NCBI RefSeq assembly: GCF_014203045.1 | Contig: NZ_JACHIF010000010.1 | Span: 186,001 to 250,000 of the forward strand | From: Prosthecobacter dejongeii | GTDB lineage: Bacteria > Verrucomicrobiota > Verrucomicrobiia > Verrucomicrobiales > Verrucomicrobiaceae | Direction: 5' to 3' | Length of the DNA stretch: 64,000 nucleotides | Shown: positions 27,112 to 34,914 of the stretch, in pieces | Layout of the letters: each line of letters opens with the position of its first letter | How positions within the stretch are numbered: the first letter of the stretch is position 1 | Position numbers and translations under genes: made by a program | The notes under the pieces: generated by a model | The model's database searches: none | Told to the model about the DNA's origin: nothing | Seen by the model: the letters and a program-made list of their open reading frames with translations, nothing else

Positions 27112-27291
27112 TTAGGGTTTGAGGAAAAAACTCGCTCCAAAAGTGGTTAGAGCGATAGCTGCCACTGCCCAGGCCAACACCGTTCCACTGCCAGCCGCTC
27201 CCGTGACTGCCGCAGTTACCGCGAGAGTCGCGATAGCCACAGAAGCAACGCGGAGTTGCGGGTAGCGGGGGTTTGGATTGGTGTTGATCAT
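27112..27291 (-). CDS. Small two-helix membrane protein
   Basis: A 59-residue ORF starting MINTNPNPRYPQLRVASVAI and ending TFGASFFLKP. It has a polar Asn/Pro-rich N-terminus and two alanine-rich transmembrane segments separated by a short Gly/Ser loop. I do not recognise a family. Its placement as first gene of the operon, directly behind a sigma-54-like promoter and 15 bases before a DUF883 gene, supports it being real. The leader is CACTGCCACTCCCC, with no Shine-Dalgarno sequence. Confidence 0.65.
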   Translation of the reverse strand: MINTNPNPRYPQLRVASVAIATLAVTAAVTGAAGSGTVLAWAVAAIALTTFGASFFLKP

Positions 27292-27319
27292 GGGGAGTGG
27301 CAGTGTGGCTACCTTCTAT

Positions 27320-27336
27320 CGCACAGGCGATGCCAA
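27320..27336 (-). promoter_or_regulatory. Weak sigma-54-like promoter of the DUF883/AI-2E operon
   Basis: The minus strand reads TTGGCATCGCCTGTGCG. It keeps the GG-N10-GC spacing, five of six bases at -24 (TGGCAT) and TGC at -12. Predicted transcription would start near 27309, leaving a leader of about 18 bases. Alone it is weak; the shared 13-bp element about 140 bp upstream adds support. Confidence 0.42.
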
Positions 27337-27445
27337 GCAGAGCCGAATGAGATCAAGACCTTGATGATCAACGAATTAAATCAAAAACCTCATCCTTTCG
27401 TTGCTGGGCAAATTCGTTGTTTCGTGCAAACAACCTGAGCATTCC

Positions 27446-27458
27446 TTGCGAATTGCAT
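27446..27458. promoter_or_regulatory. Candidate upstream activator site B
   Basis: TTGCGAATTGCAT is the exact reverse complement of 13 bases within site A (23303-23315). It lies about 140 bp upstream of the predicted start of the second small-protein operon. A related, imperfect copy (GCAAATTCGTTG) lies about 35 bases nearer the promoter. Confidence 0.45.
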
Positions 27459-27475
27459 GTCGTCTATTCAGACAC

Positions 27476-27502
27476 AAAAAGAGCCGCCTAGAAAGGCGGC
27501 TC
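27476..27502 (-). terminator. Terminator of the SGNH/GDPD operon
   Basis: A perfect 8-bp GC-rich stem (GAGCCGCC 27481-27488, GGCGGCTC 27495-27502) with a 6-base loop, followed on the minus strand by TTTTT (27476-27480 read in reverse). It separates the hydrolase operon from the promoter region of the small-protein operon. Confidence 0.88.
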
Positions 27503-27549
27503 TTAAACCTCTGAAGAGGTAAAAAGAAGAATTTAGTAACGGCGGAAAA

Positions 27550-28287
27550 TCATTCCCCGAGCAGTTCCTTGATCTTGGGATCAATAGCCTCTGCCCACAT
27601 GTCATAACCTTTTTCAGAAAGATGCAACAGGTCAGGCATCACCTCGCGAGTGAGCGTGCCATCGGGCTGAAGAAAGGTCTTCCCGATGTCCAGGAAATGG
27701 ACTTGTTTGCCATCGGCCAGTTTAGCAATGATGGCATTCGTGGCCTCGTTTTGTTGGCGCATCGCATCGGAGGGTTTCTCACCACGTGGGAAGATGCCCA
27801 GCAGCAGGATTTTCGCTTCAGGAGCTTTGGTTTGGAGCTTACTCACGATGGCTTTCACGCCTTCCGCAGTCTGCTCGGCAGAGCACGCATAAATGGTACC
27901 ATTGAGCTCCTTCTGCGCCCGCCCCACATGGCCCGTGTTGTTCGTCCCGATCATGAGCACGATGAGCTTCGGTTTCAGCCCGTCAAAGTTGCCATTGTCC
28001 AACCGCCACAGCACGTGCTCGGTGCGGTCACCGCCGATGCCAAAATTGGCCGCATTGCGTTTGGCATAAAACTTCTCCCAGGTGGCTTTCCCCTTGCCTT
28101 CCCACCCCTGGGTGATGGAGTCTCCCAGAAAGACCAAGGTGGCCGTGCCTTGTTTGGAAATGGCATTGAAACTTTCATGCCGTTTCACCCAGCCACCATC
28201 ACGCGGCACAGGATTGATGGCGAGATTAGGCTCAGCCGCAAAAGCGCTGCTGATGAACAAAGCCGAAGCAATGAGGATGTTTTTCAT
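27550..28287 (-). CDS. Secreted SGNH/GDSL hydrolase
   Basis: A 245-residue exported esterase-type protein. A signal peptide (MKNILIASALFISSAFA) is followed by an SGNH fold with block I FLGDSITQGW (nucleophile Ser), block II FGIGGDRTEHVLWRL, block III MIGTNNTG and block V DLLHLSEKGYDMW (Asp and His of the triad). The closest group is the platelet-activating-factor acetylhydrolase IB-like family common in Planctomycetota and Verrucomicrobiota; the true substrate is probably an acetylated sugar or lipid. ATG 28285-28287 was chosen over 28335 for the signal peptide. It follows the GDPD gene by 47 bases. Confidence 0.9.
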   Translation of the reverse strand: MKNILIASALFISSAFAAEPNLAINPVPRDGGWVKRHESFNAISKQGTATLVFLGDSITQGWEGKGKATWEKFYAKRNAANFGIGGDRTEHVLWRLDNGNFDGLKPKLIVLMIGTNNTGHVGRAQKELNGTIYACSAEQTAEGVKAIVSKLQTKAPEAKILLLGIFPRGEKPSDAMRQQNEATNAIIAKLADGKQVHFLDIGKTFLQPDGTLTREVMPDLLHLSEKGYDMWAEAIDPKIKELLGE

Positions 28288-28334
28288 GGTTTGAGAGGAA
28301 CAGTGAAAACGATAACTGCCGACCATTGCAATCA

Positions 28335-29126
28335 TTACTTCTTCAAAGCAATGCGGACCATCACCGGATCATCCGTCGTGATACCGTCCACGCCCAGAGC
28401 AGCCAAGCGTTTCACATCCGCAGGCTTATTGACCGTCCAGACGTAAAGCTCCAGGCCCGCATCTTTCACCTGTTTGACCAAGGCTTCATTCCAAGCCCAT
28501 TTTAAACCTAGATCCAGGCCATCCAGGCCATCGGCCTTGGTATCGGCGATGAGCTGGGTAAGGTCCACGGGCTTTTTGTCCTTGGTCTTCTCGGAGGACA
28601 GGCGGTACACTTTCATCCACGGCAAGGCCTTCTTGGCTTCCTGAGCAACAGTGCGATCAAAGGCAATAATGCAAAGCTGGCCTGCGCGCGGGCGCCAGGT
28701 CTTGAGTTGTTTTGCCAGCACTGGCACGACCTCTGGACCACATTTTACTTCCAGGAAAAAACGCTTTTTACCAATAGGCATCGTTTTCAGACTTTCGATC
28801 AAAGTAGGTATCTTTTCGCCCTTGTAGCCCTTCGCTTTCCAGGAACCTGCATCCAGGGCCTGCAATTCTGCCAGGGTGCTTTCCTTGACGATCTTGGCCA
28901 CGCCCGTGGTTCGTTTCGTATCTGCATCGTGCAGGATGGCGATCTCACCATCTTTGGTTAGGTAAAGATCCAGCTCGCAGGCATCGCTCTCGTGCTCCCA
29001 GGCCAGATTGAAAGCGGCCACGGTGTTCTCCGGCGCACGTTGAGAGAATCCGCGATGGGCCACGATCTCCGTCGCAGAGACATTGGCAGAAAGAAGGGAC
29101 AGCAGGAGGAGGGATAAAACTCGCAT
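28335..29126 (-). CDS. Secreted glycerophosphodiester phosphodiesterase
   Basis: A 263-residue GDPD-family enzyme that hydrolyses glycerophosphodiesters to glycerol-3-phosphate and an alcohol. A signal peptide (MRVLSLLLLSLLSANVSA) precedes the catalytic TIM barrel: EIVAHRGFSQRAPENTVAAF (catalytic His-Arg and Glu), CELDLYLTKDGEIAILHDAD (metal Glu/Asp and second catalytic His), FLEVKCG and the C-terminal VYVWTVNKPADVKRLAALGVDGITTDDP. All key residues are present. Acting outside the cytoplasmic membrane, it would supply glycerol-3-phosphate from phospholipid debris. It is likely in one transcript with the SGNH hydrolase downstream. Confidence 0.93.
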   Translation of the reverse strand: MRVLSLLLLSLLSANVSATEIVAHRGFSQRAPENTVAAFNLAWEHESDACELDLYLTKDGEIAILHDADTKRTTGVAKIVKESTLAELQALDAGSWKAKGYKGEKIPTLIESLKTMPIGKKRFFLEVKCGPEVVPVLAKQLKTWRPRAGQLCIIAFDRTVAQEAKKALPWMKVYRLSSEKTKDKKPVDLTQLIADTKADGLDGLDLGLKWAWNEALVKQVKDAGLELYVWTVNKPADVKRLAALGVDGITTDDPVMVRIALKK

Positions 29127-29183
29127 GATCAGGGATGAAGCAAGACGCCCTTAACATGCCAAATCTTCCGTCGCAATTTTCCG

Positions 29184-29981
29184 TCACACGCGCTGTGAGC
29201 CCCGACACCGCCTGAACAGGCCCACGGCCGCTGCCAGCAGTAGCAACCCAAGACGGCTCGGCTCGGGAACAACCGCAGCGCCTATGCTAAGCCCTACATA
29301 AGCATAGTGAGCACCCCGCCCAGGCGTGATGGCGGTGGTGGTATTATCCCCCCAATAGACCCGACTCGTGCCCGTGTTATCAATCGTGCTTCCTGCGTAA
29401 TCAGAAGCCTTCAGCACTCCATCAATGAAAAAGGAGGCCAGTTGAGTCGTGGGATCCCAGCGGATGCTATAATCGTGATAACCAGAATCCACGGTGTAGG
29501 TAGCCCCTGTGGCATAGAGACGAACTAAGGTATTGCCACTGAGATCATTGCCAAAGTAGAGCCCGTAAAGATCGCGCTTGCCCGTAACGCCTTCGTCGAT
29601 CAAAAGCGTGCACCAAGCATTGTTGCCGAGAGAAGTGGCTACCAGCGGATCTGGAGGTACGAAGCGAAGGGTGGCGTCCAGTGTCCAGCCGATTTGCAGA
29701 GCCTCTGAAAGCTGCCCGGTCGTCAGCGTCTTATTGTAAGTCCCCGCATTGCTACCGCCCTGCTCATAGACCTTCCAGGCATCCACACCCGTGCCAAGAT
29801 CATTCGTGATAGCCCCAGTCTGCACAGTGCCTGAAAAAGTCCAACCTTCCGTGGTCGGATTCACCGCTCCTACATGAGAGAATAAAAGGGTGGAAGCTTG
29901 CGCTGGAGCCAGCAGAAGAACAATGAGGCAGATCAAAAACCAATGGCAGTGTTTAAGGCAATGGAGAGACAATGAAGCCAT
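29184..29981 (-). CDS. PEP-CTERM sorting domain protein
   Basis: A 265-residue exported protein. The N-terminal signal (CHWFLICLIVLLLAPAQA) is followed by a beta-rich domain of concanavalin-like or lectin-like character (YDYSIRWDP-type strand in YHDYSIRWDPTTQLASFFID). The C-terminal sorting tag is VPEPSRLGLLLLAAAVGLFR followed by a basic RCRGSQRV. PEP-CTERM tags are processed by an exosortase and typify exopolysaccharide-associated surface proteins; no exosortase gene is in this window. Ligand or structural role unknown. The start codon has no visible Shine-Dalgarno sequence. Confidence 0.87.
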   Translation of the reverse strand: MASLSLHCLKHCHWFLICLIVLLLAPAQASTLLFSHVGAVNPTTEGWTFSGTVQTGAITNDLGTGVDAWKVYEQGGSNAGTYNKTLTTGQLSEALQIGWTLDATLRFVPPDPLVATSLGNNAWCTLLIDEGVTGKRDLYGLYFGNDLSGNTLVRLYATGATYTVDSGYHDYSIRWDPTTQLASFFIDGVLKASDYAGSTIDNTGTSRVYWGDNTTTAITPGRGAHYAYVGLSIGAAVVPEPSRLGLLLLAAAVGLFRRCRGSQRV

Positions 29982-30143
29982 AGAAAGCTAATCAGCAGTC
30001 CTTAGGCCAGGGAAGCTCCAGGCAGTGACACTGGTCACATTCAGTCAAGTTTAGGTCACCGGGCCATGGATTTTGCTCGTGGTGCAGATCATAAGCTCAT
30101 CACCGTGAACCTCAGGTGCCGTGAGTGGTAGCAACTCTCGACT

Positions 30144-33100
30144 TCACTTCTTCGCCTTGGTGGCGATGGCTTTGTAGTAGCTTTCGATAGCGGCGCGGTA
30201 CTCTGGAGCTGCTTCACTGCGAGTGGCTTCGCTGAGATCCGCCGCCATTTTGCTGGGCAGGTGGCCCCAGTCGCCATTGACCAAGATGGCATCGGCTCCC
30301 AGCACACCTTCCACGATTTTCATGGACTGGTTTCCCCCTTCACCGTCCGAGGGCTGGGTGGGATCATTCGGGTTAGGTTTGTTCTGATTCTGAGCCTGCT
30401 GCTGACCTGGCTGTTGTGAGCCTGGTGTTTGCCCCTGATTGCGCTGATTAGCCATGGACTGCTGCTGGCTTTGCTGGGCATCGGCGAGGCTTTGCTGCGC
30501 TTTCTGCTGTTGATTGCCGCCCGGCTGCTGCTGCTGTCCGGATTGGGATTCCTGCTGCTGACCAGCCTGCCCTTGCTGCGGATTCAGGGTCTGGTCGAGT
30601 TGATCCAGAGCCTGGGCTAAAAGTGCGCCCTGGATGTCCTGAAAAGGATTGACCGAGGTGGCAGGTAGGGTCGCCGTCGCGGTGGCTTCAGCAGCTTTAG
30701 CAGCCTGGGCGGCGGTGGCCTGGGCCTCTGGGCCGATGGGTTTTTGCGGCTGCCCTGGTTGACCTTTGGCGACTTGAGCCTGCTGCTGGAGTTGATTGCT
30801 TGCCTGAGCTGCCTGCTGGGCGGCTTCTTTTTGACCAAGCCGCTGCTGGTGACGAGAAACACGCGCGAGATCATGAGCCGCTTTTTCCGCGGCGAGGCCG
30901 ATGTTGCTCGGCTGCTGAGCCTCTGCGGCGACGGCCTGCTCACTGGTCAAGGCGACTTGTTTGGAAAGCTCGGCCAACGACTTTTGCATGGCGGGATTTT
31001 TAGGTAGCTCCTTCTCCAGTTCAGCCAAAACCGCCGCTGGATTTTGACTCGCATCTTGAGCCATTTCCGCGAGTTCCTGGGCGCGTTTGTAGGCCTCCTC
31101 CAGAGATTCTTGCACGCCTAGGTCCTTCTCCATATTTTGCATGGCAGCCAGTTCCTGTTCGGTCAGTTTCTGCCCATCTTCTGCCTTGGCCATGTTTTGG
31201 GCCAGTTGATCCAGAGCCTGTGCGGTTTGCTGCTGCGCCTGCGCTGCCTGGTTCAAATTTTGGGCTTGTGGCTGGCTCTGTTGGGCCTGAGCAGCTTGCT
31301 TGAGATTCTGAGCGATTTGAGGAGCCTTCTGCTGCATCTGAGCCAGAGCCACATCCGCCATGCGGGCCATCTGGCGCTGTGCATCTTCTTGAAGGTTGGC
31401 GGCATTGGCCTCCTGGCGGAGGGCGGCTTGCAAGGATTCCATTTGCTCGGCATTTTCAGCCGTCTCGGCTTGTAGAGCCTGGGCAGACTGGGCCACTTCA
31501 GCCACGGGCTTGTTCGCTTCCGCTTCAGCCGCTGCCGCTTGAGTAGCCTCCTGAGTGGCTTTTAAATCCTGGGCCACGGCTTTCATCATATCACTCACGT
31601 CTGGGGTGAGCTGAGCCAGCGTCTCGCGTGCGTCGGCAGTCTGGGCCTGAAGCTGCTGGGCGAACTGTGATACTTTTTGTTCGGCCTCCGCTGAGATCCG
31701 CTGCGCGGCCTCTACATTCAAAGGTTGGTTAGGCTGCTGCGCCGACTGGCGAGCAAGAGCCTGGAGCAGATCGGCTGCTTGGCGACTCGTATCTGAGGCT
31801 TGTTGCGCTGTGTTGGCCATGGGTTGATCCGGCACTTTCAGACGGCGGAGCATGTCAGGCACTTGCCGGAGCGCCTCACTGGCTGCGCGGGCGTCATCCG
31901 TCGCTTGAGTGGGGCTGGCTGCTTGCGAAGGATCTGGATTTGCAGCCGCTTCAGCGATGGCCTCCACAGCGGTTTGAGTGAGAGCATCCGCCTCTAACAT
32001 GCGACTGAGCTGCGTCAACTGATCCACTTTTTGCTGAGCCGCGGCAATGACAGCGGCATCTTTGGGCAATGTGGCGGTTTCACGAGCAAGCTGGCCCGCA
32101 GCACGGCTGGCACGATTTGCATCCAGCGCAGCTTCGGTATTTGTGCGCTGGTTTTGCTCACGCAAAACGGCTTGGTCTTCCAGTTGCTTCGCCGCCTGGC
32201 CCAGCTCCTTTTCAGCCCGCTGCGTGGCCGTTTCATTTTCCCTGCTCAGCTTCTGTCGCCCCTTGGGATCTTTCGCCTCTGCGGTGGCTTGGGAAAGAGC
32301 ATCCCGGGCTTCATTCAGTGCGATAATGGCGGGATTTTCCTGTCGTGCGAGCTGTTCACGCAATTGGTTAGCGCGATGGCCTGCATTTTCAGCCATGGCA
32401 CGCATGGCTTCCGCGGAGCGACTGAGACGCTGCCGATGATTGTCCGCAGCTCCATAGAGGTGCTCGGGGCTTTTGGTCTGGTCAGGTTTATCTAGGCTCG
32501 CGCCCAAGTCATTGGCGGTCTCGACCAACTGTTTGCGCATGTCTTCCACCTGTTTTTGCTGCCCGCCATCCAGCACGGGTTTCAGTGATTCCATTTCTTG
32601 CCGTAGGGCTTCACTAGCAGCAATGGCCGCACGCTGCTGTTCTTGCCATTTGGGGCGCTGGCTGCTATCGCGGTTGGCAGTCAGCGATTGCTCCGTGAGC
32701 AAAGCTTCCTGACGACTGAGTTGCTGCGCTGCCTGAGCGACGATCTTGGCATTGTCTTCCGTGGCAAAAGCGCGGGCAGCTTGGGCGATCGCTTCTGCAT
32801 CGCCCCCAGCTTCACTGGCTGCCCGGCGCAGTCCTTCGGTGCTTTCCAGATCCTTTTCCGTGAGGCTTTGCATTTGCGGCAGCGACTCATTCCGCAGATG
32901 CGCCAGCCGCTCCCCCAGCACCTGAACTTCCATGCTATCCAGATGTGTGGGTGCGGACTGAGCCGCCTGCTTGAGTTGGGTCCAAAGATCTTCGGCACGA
33001 TCCGTCACCTGCTGAAGTTCCGCCTGGGCGCGTGCAACGGTGGATTCAGGAGCTTCACCCGCTTTTTTACGGGCCGTTTTCTGCACCTGATCCATCGCCT

Positions 33101-34703
33101 TACGCAGCTCACGCGTCTGCTCAGAAAGCGCGGTGGCCTGCTGGGCCAGGCGGCGCATGTCCTGCGCCCATTGGCGATGTTGGGGATCCACCGTCTGCTC
33201 CAAAATGATGACCCGAACGACGGGTGATTCCGTCGTCAGCCCTTTCAGATCTGTCGCCACCAGTTTGATCAGTAGCGCATCGCCTGGCTTCACCTGTAAT
33301 GGGGCCAGGGGTAATGTAGTTTGCAGAGGGCATTCCTTGCCTGGTTTGCTCAACAGCAGACGCTGCTGCCAGTCCGCTCCATTCACAGCATGGGCGATCT
33401 GCACTGTGGCCAAACCGACATCATCACTGGCCAGCCCCTGCACCCGCACCGTTTCATCCGCCATGAGGGAAATTTGCTCCAGGGGTTCTAAGATCTGCAC
33501 CACGGGTGGTAGATCAGGAATCGTCATGATCTGCCAGGGAGAACTTTCCTCATTATTAAAGCCAGTTTCTTCAGCCGTCAGTGCACTGCGCCAGGACTCA
33601 TGTTCAGGCCGGATGGGTAGCTCCCCCGTGAGAAAACCGTCCGCGCCTTGGTTCATCGCGATCGCTTCAGGATGATCCGCATGGTCAGGATTGATCAATA
33701 ACCAAGCTTCAGACACTTTTTGGTTAGGCTTCAACTTCAACCGCACGGTACTGCCATCTAGGGCCTCCACATCCCCACGCTCTTCGGTCAGGACCATTTC
33801 CGGAAGACCTGAGTAGGCGGGAGGCACCACGGTCTTCACAAATTCTGTGACTCGTGGTCGAGACCGGGCCGAAAGCGTATGCCAGGGAGAAATAGCATCG
33901 CCCGCTAGCACGCGATAACGCAGGTCCCCTTGCCCGATGGCCACAAGGCCTGAATAGCGAGTATCGTGGCTGCGCAACAATTCCGTGCGGCGTGCAGGAC
34001 TGCCCTGCGTTTCTGTTTCGATAAGAACGGTTCCAGGCTGTGGACCCGTGATGTTCGCCACGATCTCTAGCTCTGAAGCAAAGGGCACCAGGGTGCTGGC
34101 GGGGTTGGGTTCGACAATGCTGATTTTGACGCTGGAAGGACGTTGCAGATTGGCAAAGGGGATAGCTGCCCGAGCCAGGAAACCGGGCAAATGCAGCGCC
34201 GGGATGAAACTGAGCGCGATGACGAGTACCACGGTTGCGCCCAACCCGACTAACCAGGGTTTCAGCGACCGCAGGGGCAAAACGGTTCGCAAATCTAGGC
34301 GCTCCATCTGCGCAGCCACCTCATCCTGCAACTGGGAACGAAACTCTGCCGAGCCGCTTCCCTTCCCTTCCGCTAACTCCACGGCAGCCAGCAGGCGCTC
34401 GCGCAAGTCGGGCGAGACACTTTCCAGCAAACGTGCCGTTCCTAGCGCATCCCGACCAAACGCCAGATGCCGCAAGGCCACCCACCAAGCGATGAATGCG
34501 CCCCCGAAGTAAGCCAGCAGCGTGAGCCAAGGGCGCAGGGGTTCCGGCATGAACCAGGCCCGATCCAGCAGGGCAATAGCTGTCCAGCAACCAAGTGCCA
34601 CCAAAATTAAGGCCAGCCCTGCCCGAAGGATAAGCAAACGCTGGCGACGAGCACGAAAAGCCTGGAGCGCCTGGGCGGTGGCGGGACGGAGAGAGAGATT
34701 CAT
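30144..34703 (-). CDS. Giant DUF4175-like membrane protein with Gln/Ala-rich coiled coil
   Basis: A 1519-residue protein. Two N-terminal transmembrane helices (about 24-46, 57-82) and a third (about 150-170) anchor it. The periplasmic part (about 190-510) is beta-rich, with Ig-like segments such as FVKTVVPPAYSGLPEMVL and SPWQIMTIPDLPPVVQILEP. From about 515 to 1440 it is almost entirely Ala/Gln/Glu-rich predicted coiled coil, then low-complexity Gln/Asn/Gly (QQQPGGNQQQK). The end, AAPEYRAAIESYYKAIA, is the conserved C-terminal motif of DUF4175-type proteins in Planctomycetota and Verrucomicrobiota. These usually sit near MoxR/BatA genes, but none are next to it. It may act as a periplasm-spanning scaffold. 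It is divergent from the prenyltransferase-repeat gene. Confidence 0.85.
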   Translation of the reverse strand: MNLSLRPATAQALQAFRARRQRLLILRAGLALILVALGCWTAIALLDRAWFMPEPLRPWLTLLAYFGGAFIAWWVALRHLAFGRDALGTARLLESVSPDLRERLLAAVELAEGKGSGSAEFRSQLQDEVAAQMERLDLRTVLPLRSLKPWLVGLGATVVLVIALSFIPALHLPGFLARAAIPFANLQRPSSVKISIVEPNPASTLVPFASELEIVANITGPQPGTVLIETETQGSPARRTELLRSHDTRYSGLVAIGQGDLRYRVLAGDAISPWHTLSARSRPRVTEFVKTVVPPAYSGLPEMVLTEERGDVEALDGSTVRLKLKPNQKVSEAWLLINPDHADHPEAIAMNQGADGFLTGELPIRPEHESWRSALTAEETGFNNEESSPWQIMTIPDLPPVVQILEPLEQISLMADETVRVQGLASDDVGLATVQIAHAVNGADWQQRLLLSKPGKECPLQTTLPLAPLQVKPGDALLIKLVATDLKGLTTESPVVRVIILEQTVDPQHRQWAQDMRRLAQQATALSEQTRELRKAMDQVQKTARKKAGEAPESTVARAQAELQQVTDRAEDLWTQLKQAAQSAPTHLDSMEVQVLGERLAHLRNESLPQMQSLTEKDLESTEGLRRAASEAGGDAEAIAQAARAFATEDNAKIVAQAAQQLSRQEALLTEQSLTANRDSSQRPKWQEQQRAAIAASEALRQEMESLKPVLDGGQQKQVEDMRKQLVETANDLGASLDKPDQTKSPEHLYGAADNHRQRLSRSAEAMRAMAENAGHRANQLREQLARQENPAIIALNEARDALSQATAEAKDPKGRQKLSRENETATQRAEKELGQAAKQLEDQAVLREQNQRTNTEAALDANRASRAAGQLARETATLPKDAAVIAAAQQKVDQLTQLSRMLEADALTQTAVEAIAEAAANPDPSQAASPTQATDDARAASEALRQVPDMLRRLKVPDQPMANTAQQASDTSRQAADLLQALARQSAQQPNQPLNVEAAQRISAEAEQKVSQFAQQLQAQTADARETLAQLTPDVSDMMKAVAQDLKATQEATQAAAAEAEANKPVAEVAQSAQALQAETAENAEQMESLQAALRQEANAANLQEDAQRQMARMADVALAQMQQKAPQIAQNLKQAAQAQQSQPQAQNLNQAAQAQQQTAQALDQLAQNMAKAEDGQKLTEQELAAMQNMEKDLGVQESLEEAYKRAQELAEMAQDASQNPAAVLAELEKELPKNPAMQKSLAELSKQVALTSEQAVAAEAQQPSNIGLAAEKAAHDLARVSRHQQRLGQKEAAQQAAQASNQLQQQAQVAKGQPGQPQKPIGPEAQATAAQAAKAAEATATATLPATSVNPFQDIQGALLAQALDQLDQTLNPQQGQAGQQQESQSGQQQQPGGNQQQKAQQSLADAQQSQQQSMANQRNQGQTPGSQQPGQQQAQNQNKPNPNDPTQPSDGEGGNQSMKIVEGVLGADAILVNGDWGHLPSKMAADLSEATRSEAAPEYRAAIESYYKAIATKAKK

Positions 34704-34914
34704 TAGGAAAGAGGCAGGCAGTAAACGCTGGTAGCAGCCCCGTTTTTCGGGACGCTTTGGACCATTTTAAAGAAAGAGTCCGCTACAGATTAGCACTTTT
34801 CGTTCTCTCAACTCCAAGAATCGGCGTGCTGACACGTCTCTTTGCGAAGGCGAATACTCTTGCTTCAAGAGAATTTTCCCGGTTATCCTGCACCCGAACG
34901 TATTTTATCCCCTC

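Noticed and set aside
29995-30008. GC-N10-CC on the plus strand upstream of the PEP-CTERM gene (sigma-54-like on the minus strand)
   Set aside because: It would place the transcription start only about 3 bases before the ATG, and both elements are weak.
30429-32495. Several plus-strand ORFs of 60-150 codons inside the DUF4175 gene
   Set aside because: They mirror the Gln/Ala-rich codon repeats of the real gene; hydrophobic Leu-rich translations are artefacts of antisense CAG/GCC codons.
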